A stretch of DNA of 64,000 bases from Neobacillus terrae (lineage in GTDB: Bacteria > Bacillota > Bacilli > Bacillales > Cytobacillaceae): contig NZ_JAAOEO010000007.1 of assembly GCF_011393025.1 (NCBI RefSeq), forward strand, positions 1-64,000, in the 5' to 3' direction. A program made the position numbers and the translations under genes. Shown here piece after piece: positions 44,417-53,917 of this stretch; position 1 is the stretch's first letter; each line of letters opens with the position of its first letter. The notes below the pieces were generated by a model. That model was not told where the DNA came from and did not search any database. It saw only the letters and a list, made by a program, of their open reading frames with translations.

Positions 44417-45247
44417 ATGAATCAATCCTATTTTTATTTAAAACTAGAAACACATCATTTACATATGTCCTATAAAAATGAAGAACGTCGCCTGCGTGTA
44501 TTGTTGCCGAAAAATTATGATATAGATGAGGCTGAAAGTTATCCGGTCGTCTATATGCATGATGGACAAAATGTTTTCTACAGTAGTGAATCTTATAGCG
44601 GGTTTTCATGGAAAGTAATTCCGGCAATTAAACAAAACCCCGATTTACCGAGGATGATTGTGGTTGGGATAGATAACGGTGGACAAGAACGAATTAATGA
44701 ATATACGCCTTGGAAAATTACTGAAAGCCCGCTTCCTGAAGATTTTGAGCTAGGCGGAAGAGGCGCGGAGTTTGCTGAGTTTGTCATGACAGTCGTGAAG
44801 CCGTTTATCGACCTGCATTACCGAACTAAGTCAGATAAGTTTCATACAGCGATGATTGGCAGTTCACTTGGAGGTAATATTTCGGCTTTTATGGGGATTG
44901 AATATAAAGATCAAATTGGTGGGTTAGGTATTTTTTCTTTAGCCAATTGGATTACAAGTAAAGCCTTTGACAGTTATATTGCTAGAAAAGAGTTGGATCC
45001 TGAACAACGTGTGTACATTCAAGTTGGGACTCAGGAAGGTGATGATACCGATCGAAAATTTATGTATGGTAATATGAAGCAGGCATATATCGATGGCTCG
45101 CTTAAGTATTATAAACAACTAGTAAAAGCCTCTGTTCCAATTGATAGCATTCTTTTCAATATTTTTGCGGATGAAGAACATAATGAAAAAGCTTGGGCAA
45201 AACACTTACCAGAATGTTTACGTTTCTTAAGTGAGAAGTGGTCTTGA
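44417..45247 (+). CDS. Alpha/beta-hydrolase, enterochelin-esterase-like (COG2819 type)
   Basis: 276 aa. MHDGQNVFYSSESYSGFSW and HTAMIGSSLGGNISAFMG (GxSxG nucleophile) match the esterase D/enterochelin-esterase-like group; the acid and histidine lie in QVGTQEGDD and DEEHNEKAW. No signal peptide is seen. AAAGGAGTGAGG precedes ATG 44417. It leads an esterase/ATP-grasp/esterase cluster; the substrate is unknown. A terminator follows at 45275, so it may be transcribed separately. Confidence 0.8.
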   Translation: MNQSYFYLKLETHHLHMSYKNEERRLRVLLPKNYDIDEAESYPVVYMHDGQNVFYSSESYSGFSWKVIPAIKQNPDLPRMIVVGIDNGGQERINEYTPWKITESPLPEDFELGGRGAEFAEFVMTVVKPFIDLHYRTKSDKFHTAMIGSSLGGNISAFMGIEYKDQIGGLGIFSLANWITSKAFDSYIARKELDPEQRVYIQVGTQEGDDTDRKFMYGNMKQAYIDGSLKYYKQLVKASVPIDSILFNIFADEEHNEKAWAKHLPECLRFLSEKWS

Positions 45248-45274
45248 ACAAACTGAATAATTATATATCTTTGA

Positions 45275-45308
45275 TAGTGGGAGGAAACTCTCACTCTTTT
45301 TTTTTGAA
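45275..45308 (+). terminator. Intrinsic terminator after the first esterase
   Basis: AGTGGGAG/CTCTCACT stem across a GAAA loop followed by T9. Confidence 0.75.
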
Positions 45309-45399
45309 TATTTTTGAATTTAAATTGATTTAAAATTTAAATGATTGTATCATTTGTAAAAACTATGATTCTTTGATTATGAGAAAGGAGCCTTTTTTT

Positions 45400-46569
45400 A
45401 TGAATTATATTTTGATATCACCCTATTATCCAGGTAATTTTCAGCCATTTGCTCATCGTTTAAAAAAAGCAGGTGTCAATGTTTTAGGAATTGGCGAAGA
45501 GCCATATAACCAATTAGGTTCCGAATTACAAAACTCATTAACTGAATATTATCGTGTGAATAATTTAGAAGATATTGATGAAGTGAAACGTGCTGTTGCA
45601 TTTTTATTTTATAAACATGGTCCAATTGACCGTATTGAATCCAATAACGAGCACTGGTTAGAACTTGATGCGCAGTTGCGTGAGCAATTTAACGTGTACG
45701 GCAATAAAACGAATGACTTGAAAAAAGTTAAGTATAAATCTGAAATGAAGAAGCTGTTTAAAGAAGCAGATGTGCCTGTTGTAGAAGGAAGAATCGTTAA
45801 AACTAAAAAGGAGTTAGCTAAAGCCATTGATGAATTAGGACTGCCAGTTATCGCTAAACCGGATAATGGAGTGGGATCAACTGCAACCTTTAAACTAAAT
45901 TCAGAAGAGGATGTACGTCATTTTGAAGAAGTTTGGGGAGAAGCACAAGTGTACTTCCTAGAACCATTTGTCGAAGGAGGCGTGCTTTGTACATTTGATG
46001 GTTTAGTGGATCAGAAAGGGAACATTGTTTTCCAAACAAGCTTTACATATAATGTGCCAACTCTGGAACTCGTTAAGGGTCAGTTGGATTTAGCTTATGT
46101 GATTCAAAATGAAATTGATCCAAAGCTCGAAACGTATGGAAAGGCAATCGTAAAAGCTTTTGGAATGAAAGAACGCTTTTTCCATATTGAGTTTTTTAAA
46201 TTAGAAAATGGGGATTATGTTGCACTTGAATACAATAATCGCTTGGCTGGCGGCTACACGGTTGATATGTACAATTTCGCGTACTCCATTGATTTATTTG
46301 CTCAGTATGCTTCTCTTGTGACAGGAGGAGAATTTAAGGAACCCGAGGCAGAAAACCAGTTTTGTGTCGGTGTAACACAGCGTGATGCGTATGAGTATAA
46401 GCATGATAAGAATGCTATTTATGAACGATTTGGCGCTCGTGTGAAGTCTGGACAGCGCATTCCAGATGCGTTTGCGAACCTCCAAGGAAATCAATTTTAT
46501 GCGATTAATGCAGATTCTCCAGAAGAAGTCGATGAAATTATCCGTTTTGTACATGAACGAAAAAGTTAG
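45400..46569 (+). CDS. ATP-grasp domain protein (carboxylate-amine ligase-like)
   Basis: 389 aa. N-terminal pre-ATP-grasp domain (YILISPYYPGNFQPFAHRLK), then the ATP-grasp core: LPVIAKPDNGVGSTATFKL (lysine and glycine-rich loop), YFLEPFVEGGVLCTFDG, and EYNNRLAGGYTVDMYN for Mg2+ ligands. Such enzymes activate a carboxylate with ATP and join it to an amine, thiol or amino acid. ATG 45400 is chosen because GAAAGGAG lies upstream; an ATG at 45373 has none. It shares an operon with the next esterase gene (17-bp gap). Confidence 0.85.
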   Translation: MNYILISPYYPGNFQPFAHRLKKAGVNVLGIGEEPYNQLGSELQNSLTEYYRVNNLEDIDEVKRAVAFLFYKHGPIDRIESNNEHWLELDAQLREQFNVYGNKTNDLKKVKYKSEMKKLFKEADVPVVEGRIVKTKKELAKAIDELGLPVIAKPDNGVGSTATFKLNSEEDVRHFEEVWGEAQVYFLEPFVEGGVLCTFDGLVDQKGNIVFQTSFTYNVPTLELVKGQLDLAYVIQNEIDPKLETYGKAIVKAFGMKERFFHIEFFKLENGDYVALEYNNRLAGGYTVDMYNFAYSIDLFAQYASLVTGGEFKEPEAENQFCVGVTQRDAYEYKHDKNAIYERFGARVKSGQRIPDAFANLQGNQFYAINADSPEEVDEIIRFVHERKS

Positions 46570-46586
46570 GGAAAGGAGATTTTTCT

Positions 46587-47324
46587 ATGCATATAGAACA
46601 GTTAAACCATTGGAGTGGCGAATTAGGACGTGAAATGCTGTTGAACAGATATGGACACGGTGGCATGCCAATCGTAGTTTTTCCTTCATCTGGAGGGACG
46701 CATACTGAATACTATGATTTTGGAATGATTGATGTGTGTCATGACTTTATTGAATCCGGAAAAGTTCAGTTTTTTACATTGGCCAGTATAGATAGCGAAA
46801 GTTGGCTGCACGACTCAAAACCGGCGCATGACCGTGCATTAGCTCATGAAGCATATGACCGTTATGTGATTTCAGAAGCTATTCCATTTATTAAACATAA
46901 AACAGGCTGGTCTGATCCGATGATGACAACGGGGTGTAGCATGGGGGCATATCATGCGTTGAACTTTTTCCTGAGACATCCGGATGTCTTCCAAACAACC
47001 GTTGCACTAAGCGGTGTTTACGATGTGCGTTTCTTTTTTGGGGATTACGGAAATGATCCGCTTGTATACCAAAATTCACCGAGTGATTACATATGGAATC
47101 AAAATGACGGCTGGTTTATTGATCGATATCGTTCAGCAGATATCATTATTTGTACCGGGCGGGGTGATTGGGAACAGGATGGGCTGGCTTCATACTTTAC
47201 ATTAAAAGAAGCCTTTGAAGAAAAACAAATTCCAGCATGGTTTGATGAGTGGGGCGAAGATGTTTCGCATGATTGGATTTGGTGGCGGCGCCAAATCCCG
47301 TATTATTTAGGGAAATTATTTTAA
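46587..47324 (+). CDS. Esterase-like alpha/beta-hydrolase (COG4947 type)
   Basis: 245 aa. FPSSGGTHTEYYDFGM and the nucleophile elbow TTGCSMGAYHALNFFLRHP give the fold; GEDVSHDWIWWRRQIPYYLG carries the final histidine. COG4947-type proteins recurrently neighbour ATP-grasp ligases and a second esterase, as here. A role in making or hydrolysing an ester- or amide-linked small molecule is inference. GGAAAGGAG precedes ATG 46587. Confidence 0.8.
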   Translation: MHIEQLNHWSGELGREMLLNRYGHGGMPIVVFPSSGGTHTEYYDFGMIDVCHDFIESGKVQFFTLASIDSESWLHDSKPAHDRALAHEAYDRYVISEAIPFIKHKTGWSDPMMTTGCSMGAYHALNFFLRHPDVFQTTVALSGVYDVRFFFGDYGNDPLVYQNSPSDYIWNQNDGWFIDRYRSADIIICTGRGDWEQDGLASYFTLKEAFEEKQIPAWFDEWGEDVSHDWIWWRRQIPYYLGKLF

Positions 47325-47408
47325 GAAAATTTCAAAAAAAACATCAGTACAGTTGAGTCGCTGGTTTTTTTTAGTCAATTGAATAGTTTAACGCTTTTGA
47401 GAGAACAG

Positions 47409-47470
47409 GGGACAGTTGTAACGAAGGATGTACCGAAGAATACGGTTGTTGCAGGCATGCCATTAACTGA
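47409..47470 (+). pseudogene. Hexapeptide-repeat acyltransferase tail
   Basis: GTVVTKDVPKNTVVAGMP is the closing turn of left-handed beta-helix acyltransferases (maltose or serine O-acetyltransferase type). Only about 20 residues remain, next to the right boundary repeat. Confidence 0.5.
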
Positions 47471-47600
47471 TTACTTCATTCTATTATTAACTGGGCTGTT
47501 GCCTCAATCGGGTCTTTTTATGTAAGGTTAGTTCTTGATGGTGTTCGAAAGATACCGAGCCATCATAACTTAGGGAGAACAAAACTGTTTGTGCTGCATG

Positions 47601-47790
47601 TGGTGCCATGCTTGGTGCCCAAATTTTTAAAATTAGAAATCACAAGAAAACACTAGAGAGCAAGAAACCCAGATTTATCAGTACTTTTGAGCACATAAAG
47701 ATACTAGAAAAACAGATGCCAGCAAACTTCAAAACCGCATGACGCCTGCGTGCCAGGTCAGGTGGGTTCGATTCCCACACAGTCCCGCCA
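47601..47790 (+). repeat. Right 190-bp boundary repeat ending in a tRNA-Sec 3' half
   Basis: Aligns with 11534-11723 over its full length, same orientation. It has the same CTTCAAA loop, variable arm, T-arm GTGGG-TTCGATT-CCCAC and 8-nt acceptor (ACAGTCCC) plus GCCA, with scattered base differences that suggest age. The 5' half of the tRNA is absent here too. The shared ~125 bp before the tRNA part would be the arm of the same family of integrating elements. Confidence 0.8.
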
Positions 47791-48091
47791 ACGTAATTAG
47801 TAAATCCAGTAACCGCATTGGTTCACGGTGTTTAAATGTTGTTATAGGACGTTAATTTTAACGGTAACACCCCGACATATTTTGATGATTTTAGCGAATA
47901 TGTTGGTAAATGTTTAAGGGAAACCGTGTGTACTAATAACTGTTTTGGGTACTGATTAACCTTATATAATGCATTTAAAGCCTGCTATTAACGTTAAGTA
48001 CATAAAACGTTACTAGGAGGTTTCTTTATGACAGGACGAATATTAAGGCAACAAGGCATCTCGCGTACGTCAGTTAGTAGGGAAGAGGAAG

Positions 48092-48190
48092 GTTTCCAAT
48101 CTCGGAAAGAAAACAGCATTTATCGGCAAAGTGGGAAATGACCAATTTGTCTATACGTTAAAAACCGCTTTTGAAGGAATGGGTATCAAT
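48092..48190 (+). pseudogene. PfkB-family sugar kinase fragment
   Basis: The frame reads VSNLGKKTAFIGKVGNDQF, matching the ARLGGKTAFIGKVGDDQFG signature near the N-terminus of ribokinase/fructokinase proteins. Only 33 residues survive. A short upstream frame with a good ribosome site (ATG 48028) is out of phase with it. Confidence 0.6.
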
Positions 48191-48202
48191 AGAATTCTAT
48201 TA

Positions 48203-48237
48203 AAAACAGAGGCCAATCGCAAAGATGGCCTCTGTTT
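48203..48237 (-). terminator. Terminator of the minus-strand Dpp operon
   Basis: AAACAGAGGCC/GGCCTCTGTTT forms an 11-bp stem about 25 bp beyond the last gene; on the minus strand it is followed by TTTT. Confidence 0.8.
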
Positions 48238-48259
48238 ATTTAATATTGCTTATCTATCA

Positions 48260-49891
48260 TTACTGTGCTCCGTCAACATCCCAATTTTGGATTCCATCAT
48301 GGAAACCTGAAATTTTTGGTTCTCCATTCGTTACCTTATTGGAAATGGCATCAAAGTCGCTGTCGGAGTAGAGGGTAATAATTGGCATATCTTGCTCCCA
48401 AATTTTTTGGAGTTGGGAGTAAATTTCTTTTCTTTTTGTAGGGTCTGCTTCTTCTTTACCCTTTGCCAGCAGTTCATCTGATTGTGGATTATTGTAACGC
48501 ATGAAATTGTAAGACCCAACTTTACCATATAGATTTGACATATCCGGATCAAAGGTGAACGTAAAGCCCATTAATAATAAGTCAAAATCTCCGGCTTTCC
48601 CTTTTTGCATGATGGTAGGGAAGTCGAAAGTCGATACTTTCACTTTAACCCCTGCTGCCTGAAGGTCCTGGGTAATAAGGTCAGCGGATTGCTCACGAAC
48701 CTTGTTGCCAATCGGAACGACTAAATTAAGAGTTTTATTAAAATCCCAGCCCGCATCCTTCAGCATTTGCTTCGCTTTTTCAGAATCATACTTGATGATA
48801 TTCGTACTCTTATCAAGATATGGATTGATAGAAGTGTACGGACCGTCCACAACTTCCCCATATCCTTTTAGAAGCTTATCGACGATTTTGGAACGGTTTA
48901 GAGCAAAGGCAAGTGCCTGACGCACTTTGGCATCTTTTATTTTCGTCGTGTTGAACATCATCGTTTGGAACCCGATGGTTGGTTCCACTTTCGTTCTTAC
49001 ATTCTTTAATTGCTTGACACGATCAAAGTCTTCCGGCGGAATTTTCCCAATTCCAATTCCCACGTTCATATGAAGTTCTCCTGTTTGCAGCTGTGCGGCA
49101 AGGTTCGGAGCCTGCATGATTTTTATATACATGTTATCGACCTTTGGTTTGCCAAGGTAATAATCCGGGTTGGCAGCAAGCTGTACATCTTGGTCCTTAT
49201 TGTAGACGACAAACTTAAATGGCCCGTCTGTTACAGTTGGCTTTAAGAAGAATGGGTCCTTTGCAAGGTCTTCCGGTTTAATTTTTTCCAATACATGCTT
49301 TGGCAGTGTCATAAATTTGGTGCCCAATTGTTCCTTAATCATATTAGGGTCAACCGGTGACTTTGTTTTAAATTGAATCGTGTTTTGATCGACCACTTTA
49401 ACGGAAGGAATGGACGTTACACCATCCGGCAGCTTGCCCTTGACATCAAGACCGTCCAACATGGAAATATAGGAGCCAATTGTGGTTTCCACCTTTGGAT
49501 TTGCTACTAAATTCATCGTAAAGAGTACATCATCAGCTGTTACAGGCTGACCATCAGACCATTTTGCATTCTTGTTAAGTTTGATCGTGAACGTTTGATT
49601 GTCCGACGATTCAAACGAATCAGCAAGTTTTGGGTCGAACTTTTGCGCGGCAGGCATTTCTAAAAACGGTTCGAAAATGAAATGGTCAACAAAGGTTGAT
49701 GCCACATCGGGTGAGTTGACAGGGCTGAAGTTGATTGGCGGATTGACCATCCCCAGGAACATTGTTTTTGGACCAGATGATTTTCCTCCGCTTGCATTAC
49801 CTGTCGTTTTTGTAGATTGTCCGCTACAAGCTGCCAGCATTAACATAGAAGAAATGACTCCTGCACCAACTACTTTTTTAACGTTTTTCAT
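48260..49891 (-). CDS. Peptide-binding lipoprotein (SBP_bac_5)
   Basis: 543 aa. Signal peptide with lipobox MLAACSG, then PKTMFLGMVNPPINFSPVNS and SDGQPVTADDVLFTMNLV of the oligopeptide-binding family. It is the last gene of the M20D-Dpp operon, so its mRNA is trimmed by the terminator at 48203. The sequence differs clearly from the binding protein at 26792, so the two systems probably take different substrates. Confidence 0.88.
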   Translation of the reverse strand: MKNVKKVVGAGVISSMLMLAACSGQSTKTTGNASGGKSSGPKTMFLGMVNPPINFSPVNSPDVASTFVDHFIFEPFLEMPAAQKFDPKLADSFESSDNQTFTIKLNKNAKWSDGQPVTADDVLFTMNLVANPKVETTIGSYISMLDGLDVKGKLPDGVTSIPSVKVVDQNTIQFKTKSPVDPNMIKEQLGTKFMTLPKHVLEKIKPEDLAKDPFFLKPTVTDGPFKFVVYNKDQDVQLAANPDYYLGKPKVDNMYIKIMQAPNLAAQLQTGELHMNVGIGIGKIPPEDFDRVKQLKNVRTKVEPTIGFQTMMFNTTKIKDAKVRQALAFALNRSKIVDKLLKGYGEVVDGPYTSINPYLDKSTNIIKYDSEKAKQMLKDAGWDFNKTLNLVVPIGNKVREQSADLITQDLQAAGVKVKVSTFDFPTIMQKGKAGDFDLLLMGFTFTFDPDMSNLYGKVGSYNFMRYNNPQSDELLAKGKEEADPTKRKEIYSQLQKIWEQDMPIITLYSDSDFDAISNKVTNGEPKISGFHDGIQNWDVDGAQ

Positions 49892-49927
49892 ACATTACCC
49901 CCTGAAGTTTTTATATTATTAATAGAA

Positions 49928-50860
49928 CTACCTTAGACTCTTTGGATCCATAGCATCCCTTAATCCGTCTCCCATGAAATTAATCGAGAGAACAGACAGT
50001 AGAATCATGATTCCTGGCGGTACCCAAAGCCAGGGCTGAGAGGCAAGGACGGACAACGATTGGGCATCCTTTAGCATATTTCCCCAGCTGGCTGTTGGAG
50101 GCTGAACTCCCATACCCAGGAAGCTTAAACTCGCCTCCGTAATAATGGCAGCGGCAATACCAAATGTGGCATTGACCAGGATCGGACCTAAACAGTTTGG
50201 CAAAATATGCTGAAAAACCAATCTTGGTGCGGAGTAGCCAAGTGCCACCCCCGCCTTTATATAATCCATTTGCTTGATGGAAAGAACACTTCCGCGAACA
50301 ATCCTCGCTATTCCTGGCCAGCCTAAGAGACCGAGCACGACGATAATGTTAAAAAGGCTGGGACCCATAATACTGACTAGAACAAGGATGACCATTAAAT
50401 AAGGAAACGACATAAACACATCTGTAATCCGCATAATTATCATATCGACCCATTTTCCAAAATACCCGGCAATTGCACCCAAGATCGTCCCAATGGCTAC
50501 ATAAATCGCCACTGCACCGATTCCAACGGAAAGGGAAACCCTCGATCCATAAATCAGACGGCTGAATAAATCCCTTCCTACCTGGTCTGTTCCTAGCATA
50601 TATTTGGAAGAAGGCGCTGCGGAAAATTGATCCGTTATCGCATATGGGCTCCTAGGCGCAAGAAGGGGCGCAAGGATTGCCATTAATAGAATCAAAGTGA
50701 AAACAATTAGTCCCAAAACCGCTAATTTGTGTTTGAAAAAGCGCTTCGTGATTACGCGCAGATAGCTTTCCTCTTCCCCTAATTCCTCAATAGGGGCCAA
50801 TGGAATCTGCTGTTCAAATGAAACGGCTTGATCGTCCAGCTTGACGTTGGCCATTGACAT
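49928..50860 (-). CDS. Peptide ABC transporter permease, DppC type
   Basis: 310 aa. MLGTDQVGRDLFSRLIYGSR and DYIKAGVALGYSAPRLVFQH are the family landmarks; a long cytoplasmic N-terminus precedes the first helix. Follows DppB by 21 bp. Confidence 0.9.
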   Translation of the reverse strand: MSMANVKLDDQAVSFEQQIPLAPIEELGEEESYLRVITKRFFKHKLAVLGLIVFTLILLMAILAPLLAPRSPYAITDQFSAAPSSKYMLGTDQVGRDLFSRLIYGSRVSLSVGIGAVAIYVAIGTILGAIAGYFGKWVDMIIMRITDVFMSFPYLMVILVLVSIMGPSLFNIIVVLGLLGWPGIARIVRGSVLSIKQMDYIKAGVALGYSAPRLVFQHILPNCLGPILVNATFGIAAAIITEASLSFLGMGVQPPTASWGNMLKDAQSLSVLASQPWLWVPPGIMILLSVLSINFMGDGLRDAMDPKSLR

Positions 50861-50881
50861 TTTTTATTCCTCCTTCCGTTG

Positions 50882-51832
50882 TTAATTGTATTTAATCCTT
50901 GGATCTGCTACCGAATAAAGAACATCTGTAATCAGATTCGACAAGAGCACGGCTACAGCCGCCATTAGATTCATGGCCATTAAGGTCGGATAGTCCCGGG
51001 AGCCAATCGATTGAATCGTTAATTGTCCTAATCCCGGCCATTGGAAGATTTGTTCGGTAACAACCGCTCCACCGATTAATAAAGGAATATCCATTCCGAT
51101 GACCGTTATGATTGGAATCAGGGCGTTCCTAAGTGCATGTTTGTTGATAACAAAAAATTCCTTCAGGCCTTTTGAACGGGCTGTCCGTAAGTAGTCCTGT
51201 CCCAGTATCTCCAATACGCTTGACCTTACATAGCGGACCATACTTCCTGCTATACCAGTGCCTAAGACGAGTGCCGGCAAGATCAGGTGATTGAATGTAT
51301 CGGCAAATCCTCCGGTTCCGCCCAATGTATTCATGCCGCCTGTCGGAAAAATTTGAAAAACAATCGAAAAAACATAAATGGCGCCTAATCCCAGAAAAAA
51401 GTGAGGTATGGAAATACCTAAAAACGAAAAGGAGGTAGACAGGTAATCCATCCAGGAATATTGGCGTGTTGCACTTAAAATGCCGATAGGGATTGCAATT
51501 AAATAAGCAATGATGATAGCTGTTCCCATTAAGAGAAGGGTTGGGCCAATTCGGTCGCTAATCATGCCAGTTACGGCTTGATGAGTCGAAAACGAAAATC
51601 CGAAATTACCATGGAGGATTCCGCTCAGCCAGCGTACATATTGCACATAAAGAGGGTCATTCAATCCCAATGCTTCCTTTTTTAAGGCAATATCAGCTGC
51701 GGTAGCATCTGGATTTATTTGCATTTCTACCGGGTTGCCGGGAGCCATATTCACAATCAAAAAGCTGAAAATGGTTACCCCAAAAAGTACCGGAAGCGCA
51801 ATTAATATACGCCGAACAATATATTGAAACAA
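50882..51832 (-). CDS. Peptide ABC transporter permease, DppB type
   Basis: 316 aa, six helices, NMAPGNPVEMQINPDATAAD near the N-terminus and RTARSKGLKEFFVINKHALR docking loop. Located between the ATPase and DppC genes. Confidence 0.9.
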   Translation of the reverse strand: MFQYIVRRILIALPVLFGVTIFSFLIVNMAPGNPVEMQINPDATAADIALKKEALGLNDPLYVQYVRWLSGILHGNFGFSFSTHQAVTGMISDRIGPTLLLMGTAIIIAYLIAIPIGILSATRQYSWMDYLSTSFSFLGISIPHFFLGLGAIYVFSIVFQIFPTGGMNTLGGTGGFADTFNHLILPALVLGTGIAGSMVRYVRSSVLEILGQDYLRTARSKGLKEFFVINKHALRNALIPIITVIGMDIPLLIGGAVVTEQIFQWPGLGQLTIQSIGSRDYPTLMAMNLMAAVAVLLSNLITDVLYSVADPRIKYN

Positions 51833-51854
51833 GTTAATCGCCCCCTTATCCTTT

Positions 51855-52874
51855 TTATGCCAGCGGAAAATGACATGCTACAGTATGTCCGCTGCCCATC
51901 AAATCAGGTGTTTTTTCACGGCAGATGCTTTGTGCCAGAGGACACCTTGTATGAAAGCTGCAGCCTTTAGGAGGGTTCGCTGGGTTTGGAACATCTCCTT
52001 CGACGACGACCCGGTTCCGGTTGCGAAGATGCGGATTCGGTACCGGATACGCACTGAGTAATATTTGTGTGTAAGGGTGTCTAGGATTTTTAAAAATTTC
52101 TTCCGTTGTCCCAAGCTCAACAATTTTGCCAAGATACATAACAGCGATTCGGTCGCTGATATATTTTACGGCACCAAGTCCGTGGGCAATAAATAGGTAG
52201 GTTAATTGAAACTTCTGTTGTAAGTCTTTTAATAAGTTCAGAACCTGTGCTTGAATGGATACATCAAGAGCTGAAACGGGCTCATCACAAACAATTAGTT
52301 TAGGATTCAGAATAAGGGCTCTTGCAATCCCGATTCTTTGCCGCTGACCGCCAGAAAATTCGTGAGGATAATGGTTGCGGTGGTGCTTGGTTAACCCGAC
52401 AATTTCCAGTATGTCATCCACTTTACGGGTGACTTCACTTTTGTCAGCCAGTTTATGGACCAGCAAAGGTTCTGCTAATAAATCCCCAACCCGCTTACGA
52501 GGATTTAAGGACGAATAGGGATCTTGAAAAATAATTTGCAATTGGGGCCGCAGCTGCCGCAATTCTGTATTCGATAATGTTGATAAGTCCCTTCCTTGGA
52601 AAATGACTTTTCCTTCGGTAGGAGGATCAAGCTGGACGATAGCCTGTCCCGTTGTGGATTTGCCGCACCCTGATTCACCAACAAGGGAAATCGTTTCTCC
52701 GGGATAAATCGAGAAGTTCAAACCATCAACTGCTTTTACATGTCCAACCGTTTTAGATAGAATCCCTTTTTTAATAGGGTAATATTTTTTTAAGTTTTGA
52801 ACTTCAATTAATGGTGTCCCTTGCCGAGGAGCATCTGCTTTTCGATCTGTTTCTAACGAAGTGGTACTACTCAT
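51855..52874 (-). CDS. Peptide ABC transporter ATPase, DppF type
   Basis: 339 aa. Walker [12 protein letters not shown], signature FSGGQRQRIGIARAL, Walker B LIVCDEPV, and GCSFHTRCPLAQSIC at the C-terminus. The H-loop reads FIAHGLGAV rather than the usual HDLGVV. Overlaps DppD by 4 bp. Confidence 0.9.
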   Translation of the reverse strand: MSSTTSLETDRKADAPRQGTPLIEVQNLKKYYPIKKGILSKTVGHVKAVDGLNFSIYPGETISLVGESGCGKSTTGQAIVQLDPPTEGKVIFQGRDLSTLSNTELRQLRPQLQIIFQDPYSSLNPRKRVGDLLAEPLLVHKLADKSEVTRKVDDILEIVGLTKHHRNHYPHEFSGGQRQRIGIARALILNPKLIVCDEPVSALDVSIQAQVLNLLKDLQQKFQLTYLFIAHGLGAVKYISDRIAVMYLGKIVELGTTEEIFKNPRHPYTQILLSAYPVPNPHLRNRNRVVVEGDVPNPANPPKGCSFHTRCPLAQSICREKTPDLMGSGHTVACHFPLA

Positions 52875-53893
52875 GCATGAACCTCCCTTTGCGTATCAGC
52901 TAGTATTTGTTGATGCTGGTCTTCATAAAGCCAGCATCTCACTTTATGCTCATCATGTTGATTAATAGAAAGGAGTGGAGGTTTTTCGTTTTTACATTTT
53001 TCATTAGCAAATGGGCAACGTGTATGGAAACGGCAGCCTTTCGGCATGTGCTTCAGTGTTGGTACAGTTCCTGGAATGGAAGCGAGTCTTTCATGGCTGT
53101 CATATTCAAGGTGGGGAATAGATTCCATGAGTCCTTTTGTATAAGGATGTTTTGGTTCATCAAATAAGGCAAATACATCTGCTTCTTCAACAACCTGGCC
53201 TGCATACATCACGAGGACCTTATCTGCCATCTCAGCAATGACTCCTAAATCATGGGAGATCATCATGATGGCTGTATTGGATTCCTGACGAAGTTTCTTC
53301 ATTAACTCAAGAATCTGGGCTTGAATGGTTACATCAAGAGCTGTCGTTGGTTCATCGGCAATTAACAATTTGGGTTTACAGGAGAGAGCCATTGCAATCA
53401 TAACCCTTTGCCGCATACCGCCGGATAATTTATGCGGGTACTCATGAATGATTTCTTCCGCCCTTGGTATTCCGACTTTCTTCAGCATTTCAATCGCATA
53501 CATTTTTGCTTCTTTTTTTGATAATTTCATATGAAGAAGGATTAATTCCATCATTTGATTTCCAATGGTAAAAACAGGATTCAACGAGGTCATTGGCTCC
53601 TGGAAAATCATAGAAATTTCATTCCCGCGAATATGTCTCATATGTGCTTCAGGCAGCTGGGCTAAATCATTTCCACCCAGTTTAATCGATCCCTTTTTTA
53701 TATAACCGGATTTCCCGAGCAACCTCATAACGGACAGGGAGGTAACACTTTTCCCGCAGCCGGATTCACCTACAATTCCAATTGTTTCTCCCGGTTTTAA
53801 ATTAAAAGTTACCTCATCGACTGAAATGACTTCCCCTTTATCATTTTTAAATGCGGTTTGAAGCTTTTCTACCTCTAATAGGTTGCTAGACAA
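52871..53893 (-). CDS. Peptide ABC transporter ATPase, DppD type
   Basis: About 340 aa. Walker [12 protein letters not shown], signature [15 protein letters not shown], Walker B LLIADEPT, and [18 protein letters not shown] 53893 has GGGGGGTGG about 5 nt upstream; GTG 53902 overlaps that ribosome site. First transporter gene after the amidohydrolase. Confidence 0.88.
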   Translation of the reverse strand: MSSNLLEVEKLQTAFKNDKGEVISVDEVTFNLKPGETIGIVGESGCGKSVTSLSVMRLLGKSGYIKKGSIKLGGNDLAQLPEAHMRHIRGNEISMIFQEPMTSLNPVFTIGNQMMELILLHMKLSKKEAKMYAIEMLKKVGIPRAEEIIHEYPHKLSGGMRQRVMIAMALSCKPKLLIADEPTTALDVTIQAQILELMKKLRQESNTAIMMISHDLGVIAEMADKVLVMYAGQVVEEADVFALFDEPKHPYTKGLMESIPHLEYDSHERLASIPGTVPTLKHMPKGCRFHTRCPFANEKCKNEKPPLLSINQHDEHKVRCWLYEDQHQQILADTQREVHA

Positions 53894-53917
53894 AAGAACC
53901 ACCCCCCGATTTAGTAA

